From Himantopus leucocephalus (Eukaryota > Chordata > Aves > Charadriiformes > Recurvirostridae): DNA of 64,000 nt. The position numbers were made by a program, and so were the translations under genes. The notes beneath the pieces were generated by a model. The model was not told the DNA's origin and did not search any database. It saw only the letters and a program-made list of their open reading frames with translations. The stretch lies in NCBI GenBank assembly GCA_003993805.1, contig RSEF01000002.1, forward strand, positions 89,868,640 through 89,932,639, read 5' to 3'. Shown here in pieces: positions 53,990 through 64,000 of the stretch (the stretch's first letter is position 1; every line of letters begins with the position of its first letter).

Positions 53990-54450
53990 AATGGTTTTGG
54001 GGAAGCGAAGGGTCCCACTGCATGGAGCCAGATGACCTCTGCTCCCAGCAGTGGCCAGGGGCCACCCGGCCACAGGCCCTCTCCCGCCAGATACTGAAGG
54101 TGCCTGCACGGTGGTGTGAAGCCACACATCTCCAGCTGTGTCCAGGCCTTCTGGAAAAGCCCTGCCCGTTCTGGGCTGGAGCCTGCGCAGCGCTGGGCAA
54201 GGCAGCCGTCCGGAGCCGGCTGCTGCTGGCAGAGCAATGAGTGCAGCTCTCTCCCAAATATCCTCTTCTCTAAGCAACACTTGCACGCAGAGCAAGGAGG
54301 AGGTTGAAACATCAGAGGACATGTGTCCTGGCAACCTTGCGGGAAGACAATGCCTTTCCCCGGAGGTCTGCAGCCCTTCCTGCCTCACACGGCCAGCCCC
54401 GTCCCTTGGATGCCACGGGAATGCCTACATTTTTCCAAAGAGGAAAGTAA
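53990..54450. other. GC-rich block about 1.5 kb 3' of exon 2
   Basis: A GC-rich stretch of about 460 bases with five overlapping open frames (63-139 codons) on the two strands. Such stacking of frames is what high GC content gives by chance. No similarity to adenylyl cyclase or another family is visible. Confidence 0.35.
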
Positions 54451-54687
54451 GACAGGACAAAACGACTTCACAGGCTAAATACAACCCTGGGATTGAGACA
54501 CCAGCATCCCTCTTAGATCTCTTTTCTGCCACATGCTTTTGAAAAACATTACTGCATCTTCGAAATAACAAAATTAAACTTGGTAGAATTTGCTATGAAC
54601 AAATAACGCGGCTAATTGAATATTTGCATCTAAGCTTGAAAGCCTGAAATACTCTAGCATGACATCCCACAACTGGCAATGAAAATT

Positions 54688-54727
54688 AAAAAAAAAAAAA
54701 AAAAAAANAAAAAAAAAAAAAAAAAAA
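54688..54727. repeat. Poly-A tract with internal N
   Basis: Forty positions of A interrupted only by an N at 54708. The N probably marks a length the assembler could not settle. No retrotransposon body is recognisable upstream on either strand. Confidence 0.9.
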
Positions 54728-55958
54728 TCAAAAAAGTAAGACCAAGCGAATTACCTAGACTTGATAGCACAAAGATACAGGGACTTCCGTGGTGAAATCT
54801 GTATCTACAGAAAAATACTACATGTTCTGATTTGCTTTTTACTACATGCAAGTGTGGCCTGGTTTGGTAGTTTCAAATACTTTAAAAAAAACCCAAAACA
54901 ACAAAAAAAAAAAAAAGGCAGGGAGGCAGTTTCATAGCTAGTTAAACCCTGAATCTTCCAAGAAAATAAGAATATAGAAGTCACCCACAAAGGTTAAGGG
55001 CTCCAAAACTAGTATCACCAGCATACACCAGTAATTTAAATCATTTGAATTAAAGATTTTAAGGAACTATTTGCATACTTAAAGTTCAGTATTTGCATAA
55101 GTCTTTGCAAGATCTGAATAACAAGTCAGAGAATTTGTTTCAAGTTTATCTTAACGACCTAGAAGGCATCCCAGATACAGCACTACCATTTAAAGGTTGT
55201 AACAAACTCATCAAATCAGCATGAAATTTTCAGAAGACATATTTATATATTTTAAAGCTTTTCTTTGATCCTTTGAAGGGTTTTACAATTATTATATCAG
55301 GAGTATTCCAATGTAGAGAGAGGTTCGGGAAAAGGAAAAGGAGAACACAGAAGAATCAATCAGGCACAGCGTTGGATACTGCACATCATTTATTGATGCT
55401 TCAAAAGTGCTGCTATTAAAATGCAATTATATTTTTGCTTTGCCTTCATTACAAAATTTTAAAAAACGTGAAGGGTACTCCACTCTTTCTCTACTCATTT
55501 ATTTCCCTAGAAATGCAAGGAAACTCCCAGTCCTTTTTTTCTCACATGTTGCTAAAGAATATCTTGAAGACCACAGAAAGCCTACGCTGGCAGCTCAAAC
55601 ATTTTAAGCTGAAGAAGATAGCACCAGTGGTCTTGAACACAACTAGCATTTCTGCCATGTTAATTGGTCACTAGAATCAAATATTCACTTTACAAAGAAG
55701 TTGGTGACTGGAATCAAGTGTTCATTAGGCAAATAATCTTAAAAATATAAAAGTAAAATCCTTCAAATATTTCCATTCCTAAGTATGCATATCTCTTTGG
55801 TATTTATAAAATAGATGCAGGGAGTCTCAGCATGCAAACACTTAGTCACAAAAACATTTTATGAGATGTCCCACAAAAATTAATGTGAATACTTTTGCAC
55901 AGAATGGTTCTTGGAAATGTACCCAATGAAGTAAAATCAATAATAATGACAGTCTTAC

Positions 55959-56156
55959 CTGGTCCCAGGGACAGATGATTCCTCCGAAACACATAAAGAG
56001 ATATCCCATGGCAACAAGACATACCCAGACCACCAGAGAAAATATACGAAGCAGCTTCTTAAATACAGGTTCTACGCAGACGAGGATAAATATAGCGAAA
56101 AAAATTGCTAGGGCCGTTGGAACAGTTATTAAAAATGCCACATGGTCTTCAATTTC
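55959..56156 (-). CDS. ADCY2: ADCY2 exon 2 (adenylyl cyclase type 2, membrane domain 1)
   Basis: Internal coding exon of a membrane adenylyl cyclase, which makes cAMP from ATP at the plasma membrane. The type 2 enzyme is known to be stimulated by Gs-alpha, G-beta-gamma and protein kinase C. The 198 bases give 66 codons with no stop, starting EIEDHVAFLITVPTALAIFF and ending in CFGGIICPWDQ. Two hydrophobic stretches (exon residues about 7-28 and 38-57) would be transmembrane helices 2 and 3 of the first six-helix bundle, separated by the basic turn FKKLLR. On the minus strand the exon is preceded by a pyrimidine-rich tract ending in CCAG and followed by CAG|GTAAG, and both edges are phase 0. 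From memory of mammalian ADCY2 this corresponds to about residues 71-136, with few changes. ADCY7 and ADCY4 are much less similar here, so the paralogue call is firm. The catalytic domains lie outside the window. Confidence 0.95.
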
Positions 56157-57552
56157 CTGGAAACAGAGGAAAATGAAAAGGAAGTTAAAAACTAATGTAC
56201 TCAAAGGTCAGACAACAAGAACATACTCTAAACTAATTGCACACGGAGATCTCAGAAGGACATGGCTGAATATCAAAAGGGAGATGAATCAAAATAGTAT
56301 TTCTTTCACTATAGGAAGCTGTTATTTAGAGTATTAACTTCACAAACAACTATTAACCACACTACTGCATGGTACTTCTTTTACTAAACTGAGGAATTGA
56401 AGCAGATTCAGAAAACTGTAAATCACACTACAGTAATGCACCAGGCCCATAGGACTGAGAGAATTAAAATGCAAACCCAATCTGCAGAAGCGGCGTAGTC
56501 TTTCTGCTCCAGAATTCAAAAGATTTCTCTGATTAGTGTGGTTTTCAGGCGAAATTCAAGCATCCCCACTGAAGGCTGCAGCTGTCAGAATGCCTCCCAA
56601 ATCAACTACGTGTCCATAACTCCATAAAAGCCTTTTTGACAGTGACATTTGCCAGGTACTATACATTTTTCTTCTGTTTAAAGTATTTATTTGGAAGTAT
56701 GGGCTCTAGATTACATATACACATTTTCTCCCATCAGCTGCTTACTTCAAAATGTGCAAACAACAGCCAGAGCAAGGGTGAGATTGAAGTGAGATTCAGA
56801 ATAAACAATATTTAAATTTATTTACAGAACTTACATAGAAGTTACTACACTAATATCTTTAAATCATCTAGTGATGGATGCATTCAAAAAGGATAAATAT
56901 TTGATTTTATATTCCTGTATGTATTCAAAAGTATCTCTGGTTGAAGTACATCAACAGCACTGCATCAAAGCCTGGTCATAGGATCCTTAATCATTCCGGC
57001 AACTGTTATGAATTTTCACAGCCTCGTTTGTAGCAAAAGGGAATGCAAAAGCAGGCCCCAACTGCAACTGTTGCAACAGTATAAAATCCTCCACAAGCCA
57101 CACATTTCATGCAGAAGAGCCCCATAACCACTTATTCATGCTGGTGAAATCTTGGGAACAATCTGAAAGTACCTATATGATGATTTGTAAGACATCTAAG
57201 CACAAAGAAGTAACATTTATTTTTCCCTAGTTTTGTTGTCATTTCCTTAGTGCCCTGACAAATCTTGTTTACTGATGGCTTTTCAACTTAAATACTTAAC
57301 ATTTTACTTCAAATCTTTTTGATGTGACTTTTTTCCCTTTCTTACGTGTATAAGACTTGCTACAGCTAGAGAAAAACTAAAAACTTACAAGTAAATTTGT
57401 AAAATTTAGAAAAATTTACAAATGCCATCAGCATTTTTTTTTTGGGGGGGTGCGTTCCAGATATAAGAAGTTTTACAACCTGCTATCTCTAAAGACACCC
57501 TTGCTGTAAGGTTCTTTCCCCCTCTTCTCAAACTTTTTTTGTTTTGCTTGCA

Positions 57553-57780
57553 GTCACGCTGCACATGGCAACACCCACCTGCTGCATTGGGCACCTCTGC
57601 CCTGCTCCCTGCTGCTTCCAGCCCAGCACCACCATGCCGGCACCTACCCCAGCGTCGGGCAGCCCCGTGCCAGCAGCCACTCATACGCACAAACCCGCTG
57701 CCGAACCTCAACCAAAACCCTCTGCATTTCGTCAGGAGAGGCGAGGCGCAGATCACCTCTCTGCATTAGCTGAGGGTCTC
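57553..57780 (+). other. GC-rich block with an exon-like 5' edge
   Basis: A pyrimidine-rich tract ending GTTTTGCTTGCAG (57540-57552) precedes about 230 GC-rich bases, with open plus-strand frames of 76 and 108 codons. No good donor is evident before the CR1 begins at about 57813, and the peptide is proline/alanine-rich low complexity. It may be an exaptation candidate or simply an old GC-rich repeat. Confidence 0.25.
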
Positions 57781-57812
57781 CTCTGTGCTGACGCTGGCAG
57801 GTTCAAACCAAG

Positions 57813-58852
57813 GGGAAACACCGTGATGAAAGTCCACGCGTGTGGATGTTATTTACCTAGACTTCAGTAAAGCCTTCGATACTGTTCCTCACACCATTCT
57901 CATGAAAACACTCCTGTTTAATCTTTATTAATGATCTCGACAAGGAGATTGAGAGCCCCCTCAGTAAGTTTGCAGACAACACCAAGTTAGGTGGGAGTGT
58001 TGATCTGCTTGAGAGTAGGAGGGCTCTTCAGAGAGACCTAGATAGGCTGTATTGATGGGCCAAAGCCAATAGTATGAGCTTCAACAAGGCCAAGTGCCGA
58101 GGCCTGCACTTGGCCACAACAACCCCACGCAGAGCTACAGGCTTGGGGCGGAGTGGCTGGAAAGCTGTCCAGCAGAAAAGGACTTGGGGGTGTTGATTGA
58201 CAGCCAGCTGAATATAAGCTAGCAGCGTGCCCAGATGGCCAAGAAAGCCAACGGCATCCTGGCCTGCATCAGGAATAGTGTAGCCAGCAGGACCGGAGAA
58301 GTGATTGTTCCACTGTACTTGGCACTGGTGACACCGCACCTTGAGTACTGTGTTCAATTTTGGGCACCGCAGTATAAGAAGGACATTGAGGTGCTGGAGA
58401 GGGTGCAGTGAAGGGCAACGAAGCTGGTGAAGGGTCTTGAGAATAAGTCTTATGAGGAGCAGCTGAAGAACTTGGGGTTGTTTAGCCTGAATAAAAGGAG
58501 GCTGAGAGGAGACCTTATTGCTCTCTACAACTACCTGAAAGGAGGTTGTAGCAAGGTGGGGGTCGGTCTCTTCTGACAAGTTATGACCAATAGGACAAGA
58601 GGAAATGGCGTCAAGTTGGTCCAGGGGAAGTTTAGGTGAGATATCAGGAAAAAGTTCTACGCTGAAAGGGTTACCAAAGACTGGAACAGGCTGCCCAGGG
58701 AAGTGGTTGAATCGCCATCCTTGGACGTATTTAAAAGCCATCTAGATATGGTGCTCAGGGACATGATTAAGAAGTGGGCCTGGTAGAATTAGATAATGGT
58801 TGGACTTGATGATCTTACAGGTCTTTTCCAGCCATAATGATTCTGTGATCTT
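57813..58852 (+). mobile_element. CR1 LINE, 5'-truncated with internal deletion
   Basis: Largest CR1 in the window, opposite to ADCY2. It opens with VDVIYLDFSKAFDTVPH, a reverse-transcriptase motif. At about 57915 the sequence jumps from that region straight to LFNL/FINDLD with a one-base frame change, losing the segment that normally carries the PQGSVLGP motif. The catalytic box reads FADNTKLGG instead of FADDTKLGG. Further stops occur at about 58054 (Y*W) and 58409 (VQ*RATK). The end of ORF2 ([20 protein letters not shown]) and a full 3' region with ATTCTGTGATC follow. The copy cannot move by itself. The 237-codon minus-strand frame at 58028-58741 is only its antisense shadow. Confidence 0.93.
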
Positions 58853-61734
58853 ACAGTGCAGCCTGCAGATTTTCTTTCACATACCCTACCCTGCCTGACA
58901 AAAGGCAGAGCTCATTTTTCAACTCTTCTTATTCTTTCTTCCCTTTAAAATTTACAAAGTCACACATTTAAGCAATTATTATTGCAGCACTGATGATAGG
59001 GGTATAAGAAAAAGAAGAGACGAGAAACTGTAAATGATGGTGCTAACTTTGAAATGCAAACACGATTCTTCCAAACATTAAATACACACATTAAGGCTTT
59101 CAAGCACTTCAGTAGTTGTACTGAAAATAAATTCATGGGCCTAACGTTAGGCATAGAGGTAAGTGTCCACATGAGTATGAATGAGAGCTGTATAAAGTAA
59201 GATAAAGTGCAATCTTGCATAGTACGAGACAAAATATAAAACCAAACTAGTATTCATAAGAGCTACTGATTTATGTCTCCAAATGTTGTGATTTTTGATC
59301 ATTCCCATCTCTGAAATTTGTTTCATTGAATTCATTTTCACAACCAATGTCAGCCGAGGCAACACCAAAAGCATTTAACTTCAAGCTTTGACTTCTGCAC
59401 TTCCAGGTGGGATTGCAAAACTCTTGTTACAAGCTCAGAGGAATTAGTCCCTTCACAGGTGACAGGACAACATTACATTCCTTGCATCACCTGTCATGCA
59501 GTCAAGGTTGCAGCACTGAAGGAACCCGCAAGCTCCTGGAGGAAGCCGAGACTCAGCAAAACCACAGGTTTAAATGACGGCAAATTGGTATTTCAGTGAT
59601 AACGACCATGCTACAAATATACTCGTGAGAATATCCACATGCACTTCAACAGCACGCTTCTCCATTTCAGTAAAAAAAAAAAAAAGTATTGTGCTTTCTA
59701 GGACATTCTTGCTTCATAACAAATCAACAATATTTAGATTTGTTTAGAGTGTATGTATGGTCACACAGCTACTTATTTCTATATGTATTCTATCATTAGA
59801 TCAATCCATCAAAATGTTTGTTCCAGATTAACAGCGGATCAGCCAGTTTCCTTTTTTTAAGCCTACACTGATTTCAAGACTTAGCTGAGCCATTTTGATC
59901 GCTAAGTCTAAAATTTCTGTTTTCTCCCCTTCTCTGGCTGGCTATTGGACAATTTTGCATTTTGTTTTGGTATAAACATATGCAGGGGAAAAAAAAAAAA
60001 ATAGGCCACGATGTATCAGCTCCTCATCAGCGGTAAGTGAATGCAGCCTCGCTGGCTGCAGCAGGACGTCACCCCTCTGAGCCGACTACAAAACAACTTG
60101 CTCCCGATGGCACGAGCTGCTTATACCACACCCGACACTGTGTGAATTCTGAAGCAAAATAGAAATCTAAAGACAGAATAGTATACACATTAGGCAATTA
60201 AAAAAATACATGAGAAAACAATTGTTATTACAATGTGAATCCTTTCCAGAAAGCTGTAATGTGTATGGGGAGAGGGTTCACAATCCTGCCTGTAAAACAT
60301 AGGTTGTCAGGTCACCAAAAGCAGGCCATGTGAGGCAGGGGTTTATTTTGGAAACTACTTTTAACAATATTATGCTATTACTTCAGAGGAACTAAATCTT
60401 TATGAAATTGTAACTTTGAGAGCAGGACATTTAAAACTTGTAGCTTCCTGATCAATGTTTGCAATTATCAGTGTGTTTCACAGGTTAAAAGTTGGTGTTG
60501 GATTCAAAGACAAATCCCAAAGGCTAACTATTGTGTTCGCCTAACTATTTCCCAAGGAGGTGGGGGTGGGAAAAAACCAACCCAATCCACTCTCCTTCTT
60601 TTTTTGTTGCTAGTCTCAGAAATTAAAATAAACCAGAGGTAATGGAATTAAAATATCAGCATGACACTTCCAAACATAATGGCTAAGCCTGCAATACATG
60701 GATCTTGCCTGACAGCTCTGTCTTCCTGATTGTTTTCTATCTTGCTGTCTTTTAATTATTGAAGAAATTTAAAAGTCTACCGTTTGAAATTTTTCCAACC
60801 CCCAGAAATTCTTCAGAAGTGTGTGAAACTCTTATCACCACTAAAACCTGAAGAATCACTTTCACTCATCTTTCTAAAGCCCATCAACCTTCTCTCATTT
60901 CACATCCTGTTCTTTCCTTTTCCAGATAATGCCATGCCCTCAGTTTAATTTTAAACACCAAAGCTGCTGTAGAGCACTTCACTGTTTTATATAAAACCAT
61001 ACAGCTTGACAAAGTACTCTATAAAAATGAACAAACAAGCATTGAAAATACCAGTTTTAGCATAAAATCTTTTACCGTGGTCCCTCATTCTTTTGGAACT
61101 TTATTCTTTTCATCTACTGGAATTTGACAGCGGTCTATATACAGGGGACGCCTGCTGGGATCTGAAATACCACACACCTAGAATTAACTCAAACAATTTA
61201 CTATATTAAATTTCTACTAAAATCACTTTTTGCTGAGATCAGAGAAACACTTTCTAAATGTAAATATAAAAGTGAGTAATGCTCTTCAGACATCAAAACT
61301 ATGTAAAATTTCATATATCTGTTTTCAAAAATGTTGAATGATAAAAAAAAATATATAGGGCTTAAGGATTACTAGCTCACTGACCTCTCCACCAAAACAG
61401 GAAAACACCTTCCTTTAACCAGACTAACTGACTGAAATAATCTGTTTAGTTACCTCTATAGCAGAAGTTGCTCATTTTTCCTGTAACGCCTTTTCCAGGA
61501 CTTGAGAGAATTAGAAATACAGCAATTTTCAGAAGACGTGTCATCACCATTCCCTTTGTAGAAGTGGACAGCATTTCACTTCTCTAACACCTCAAGAAAT
61601 AGTTCTTTAGAAAGCCAAAAAGCTGCAAAGTCTTCTGGCTGCTCGTGACTCTTATTCCATGTTTTTTTCAGTGAATTTGCTTACGGCTGACTCCACTGTG
61701 TACCATCTGCTAGACAGCTGGAAAAATCTCCATT

Positions 61735-62380
61735 TTGTTAGGAGGTGCCATGCCCTGCTCCTGGCCAAGCAGCTGTACAGCTTCATCTAGGACTTCATCA
61801 TTCAGGACAACAACTGAAAAGTTTTGGCCCACCATCTCAGATTTCTTTTCCATCAACTCCATCATTATTAGTCCATCTTCACTTCAGAAATGGTACAGTG
61901 TCTTATGGCCAGATGCTGTTTCCAAGCCCACATGGTATTTTCTGGATCCACAACTTAGAAAAACTCCTCTGCCTTTCATGCCCACCATTTATCTTTCATA
62001 ACACAAAGCTTTGCTTGTTTTCCTTGCTTAGCTGCCTGGTTAGAAGCTTTCTCCTGTGCCTTTTTTTTTTTTTTAAGCTTTTATTGAGCTTTGTGCAACA
62101 CATTCAAGGAGACTAGCAGAAAATTAATTGAACTGTACCTTTTAATCAAACTGTCCTGAAGTTTGTGTCAGCAAAGCTTTTGATTTTCACTAAGGTCCTA
62201 TGTAATTTCATGCCCGAGGTTCTTTCCCTCTGATGCAGCATTCCCTCTTTGGCTTGGTGGATCAATGATAATAGCATCGGGTTCAAATCTAGTTGTTTCA
62301 TGATGTCTGTTGTCTCGAGAAATTCAGTTCTCTCTATTAATGAGACTGATGTGCAGTCTACCCTTGCTGTTAGCACACAG
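61735..62380 (-). pseudogene. Possible decayed retrocopy or unidentified coding remnant
   Basis: On the minus strand three pieces look protein-like but are broken by stops and a frameshift. The first (about 62199-62319) includes TTRFEPDAIIIDPPSQ. The second (about 62000-62080) is lysine-rich, KLKKKKKAQEKASNQAAKQG, and its 14-base A run could be coding or an old tail. The third (about 61735-61850) includes FSVVVLNDEVLDEAVQLLGQ and ends PAV* . I do not recognise the protein. It could be a processed pseudogene, part of an unlisted transposon, or chance. No intron-exon structure or target duplication was seen. Confidence 0.22.
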
Positions 62381-64000
62381 TGATCTTTGACTCCTGGCTA
62401 GCAATTTGCACATCACATGGATCAGGTAATTCTGACCGGCACTGTTAAGTGCCAAGCTGCTGCGTGATGTCATATCTAACCAGCAAGAAGCAGTTCTGCA
62501 TTCACAGACAGATTCTAGATAATTTTGTATTTGTTATTATACTGTGACATTATTAAAGTAGTAAGACTTCATTCAAATTACTTCAGATGACTTTCTGGTC
62601 ACCTGCAGTCTCTCCTCAAACTTGAAAGTTAGGAACAATGTGCACTGTAAAATCCCCCCCGTATGAGAAGTTCCTGCTGAAATCAACAGAAACTGTTCTT
62701 TGACTTTTCAGGGTCTGGCCAAGTTAACACATAGGACTGACAGTGATAATACAGTAATAATACCATATATGTTATTGGATAATACCCACCATGTAGGTAT
62801 TGGGAACACCCTTCTGACCACCTATGTGCTTGACTAGAGTGCCATGCACTTTTTGCCAGAGGATTCTTTTTAGTGAGTCCAACTACATATAGATGTTGTT
62901 CATCCTCTCACTTACTCAGAAGAAAACAACTCCATCCAGATTTTTCCAAGTTTGCCTGACAGCTGTGAATGAACCTCGCCTGCCCCACAGTTGTAGCAAC
63001 GATTATCAGGAACGCAAAGTCTGACATACCAGAGATCACAGACTTCTCTGCTTAATGTAAAAACATTAGACCTCACAGAGGGTTTGGAAAGGCTCCTCGG
63101 AGGTGCCGAGGAAGAGTCAAAGGCCATGGCTGCTGTGCAAATCACAGTAACGTAAGGAAGGTTAAAGAAAAATTCTGGAGGCAAAATATTGGTTGCTTCT
63201 TGTGAAGAAACAGAGAACTATGGGAACATTCCCAGAAATGCTCCCAAAACAAGAGAGGCTGACAAGCAAAAGTTCAATAAGCAGCTAAGATAATGTGTTA
63301 AAAAGGGAACTGAAAGAAATAGGGAAATTTTGGGAATAGAGAGGGAGCCTCTAGAAGGTAGCTGAGCTTAATCTAAAGCAGAAAAGAATGAGTTTGCTGG
63401 CACTTCAAAGGTCATAGGAAAACGTTCAAACTGAAGAGGTTATAGAAACATAGTACGTGGTTTAAGAGAAGCAGTAATGTCATGGAGACCTGTAATTCTC
63501 AACTAAAGGAAAGGACAGAAGTTGATTAAACTCAAGCAAGAAGGAAATGGCAAAGAAAAGCCAGAACAGACAGACTCTCTTTTTAAAAATTTTGCAGAGA
63601 AATAAAACACCCACGTGAAAGTGTATACTCTTCTATATAAACTAAAAACCTAAAAAGTTAGATGGAAGAACTAAAATGCCCGTTGTTAAAACAACGTTAT
63701 TTATACAATAGTCTTACTGAAAACTTGGTGGAAAAAAAGACCATCAGCGGAACACTGAAAAAGCAGAAAAGACTGAAAGCCATACACTTCAGCCAGGATT
63801 GAAGAAAGGCTGGTATGAACAATCTAGGAGAACCAACAAATAGCATAAAGTCCCTACGAAACAAAAAACCTAGACTGAACAACAAAGGCTTATCAAAATA
63901 AGTGACCTAGAGGCCTGCTTATCCAACCACGATGGAAACTATTTGAGATTATATGAAACACAGATAAGAAAGGCTGTCAAAGAAGAAAACATAACAGGTC

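Larger units (their letters stand above)
12783..55958 (-). other. ADCY2: ADCY2 intron 2 (complete, 43,176 bases)
   Basis: Complete intron bounded by the GTAAG donor of exon 2 and the CACAG acceptor of exon 3. It carries several CR1 fragments in both orientations, a candidate solo LTR, single-N joins with duplicated flanks, one 100-N gap (36746-36845), simple repeats and several GC-rich islands. Long stretches with nothing I can name are 13650-15120, 22500-26100, 29250-36740, 38650-42450, 42560-49640 and 50150-55950, apart from the small items listed separately. Open frames in them are short or lack any recognisable domain. Confidence 0.85.
56157..64000 (-). other. ADCY2: ADCY2 intron 1 (partial, 5' end outside window)
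   Basis: Sequence upstream of exon 2 on the minus strand. Exon 1, which should encode the cytoplasmic N-terminus, the RDWLYESYYCMSQQHPL-type segment and the first membrane helix, is not present, so intron 1 is at least 7.8 kb. It contains a 1 kb CR1 (57813-58852), a GC-rich block just before it, and a possible decayed retrocopy near 61.7-62.4 kb. The remainder (56160-57540, 58860-61700, 62420-64000) is AT-rich and holds nothing I recognise. Confidence 0.8.

Noticed and set aside
53914..54542. Several overlapping open frames (up to 139 codons)
   Set aside because: High GC content removes stops in all frames. No splice-site pair or domain supports any one frame.
58028..58741. 237-codon open frame on the minus strand, the longest in the window
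   Set aside because: It is the antisense of a CR1 LINE whose sense strand carries recognisable polymerase motifs.
56160..64000. Search for ADCY2 exon 1 and its CpG-rich promoter
   Set aside because: No RDWLYESYY-like sequence or CpG island with a start codon on the minus strand was seen. The GC-rich block at 57.55-57.78 kb does not encode it.
1..64000. tRNA, rRNA, CRISPR, bacterial operon or toxin systems
   Set aside because: Nothing of this kind is visible. Gene structure and repeats are those of a vertebrate genome.

Overview
The window is vertebrate nuclear DNA, almost certainly from a bird. The evidence is at least ten pieces of CR1 LINE. Several of them end in the ATTCTATG-type 3' repeat and the GGTTGGAAGGGACCTT-type tail (or its complement) typical of avian genomes. 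There are no bacterial-style genes, operons, CRISPR arrays, tRNAs or rRNAs that I can support. It is a scaffolded draft assembly with two 100-base N gaps (5695-5794, 36746-36845) and several single-N joins. Three of those joins sit between near-identical sequence copies.

The only protein-coding sequence I can support is two internal exons of one gene on the minus strand: ADCY2, adenylyl cyclase type 2. Exon 2 is at 55959-56156 (66 codons) and exon 3 at 12656-12782 (42 codons plus 1 base). Both have AG/GT splice sites and compatible phases, and their translations closely match the membrane domain of vertebrate ADCY2. Exon 1 must lie beyond the right end and exon 4 beyond the left end. The whole window is therefore gene interior: part of intron 1 (56157-64000), a complete 43.2 kb intron 2 (12783-55958), and part of intron 3 (1-12655).

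The rest is intron. Left part (1-12.6 kb): two copies of a retroviral-type LTR in opposite orientation (about 1.24-2.34 kb and 6.06-7.09 kb), a CR1 tail cut by the first gap, and a CR1 coding remnant at about 9.95 kb. Intron 2: CR1 tails at 15.1, 17.2, 18.6, 22.4, 38.1 and 42.5 kb, an older CR1 at about 49.6-50.1 kb, a possible solo LTR at about 20.1 kb, the single-N duplications at 26.1-26.8 and 28.9-29.2 kb, and GC-rich islands. One exon-like block on the plus strand (27492-27672) has strong splice sites and no known identity. Intron 1: a 1 kb, internally deleted CR1 at 57.8-58.85 kb and a possible decayed retrocopy near 61.7-62.4 kb.

I found no convincing new biological system. The most useful leads are the exon-like block antisense to ADCY2, the inverted LTR pair, and the copies joined across single Ns, which are probably assembly artefacts.
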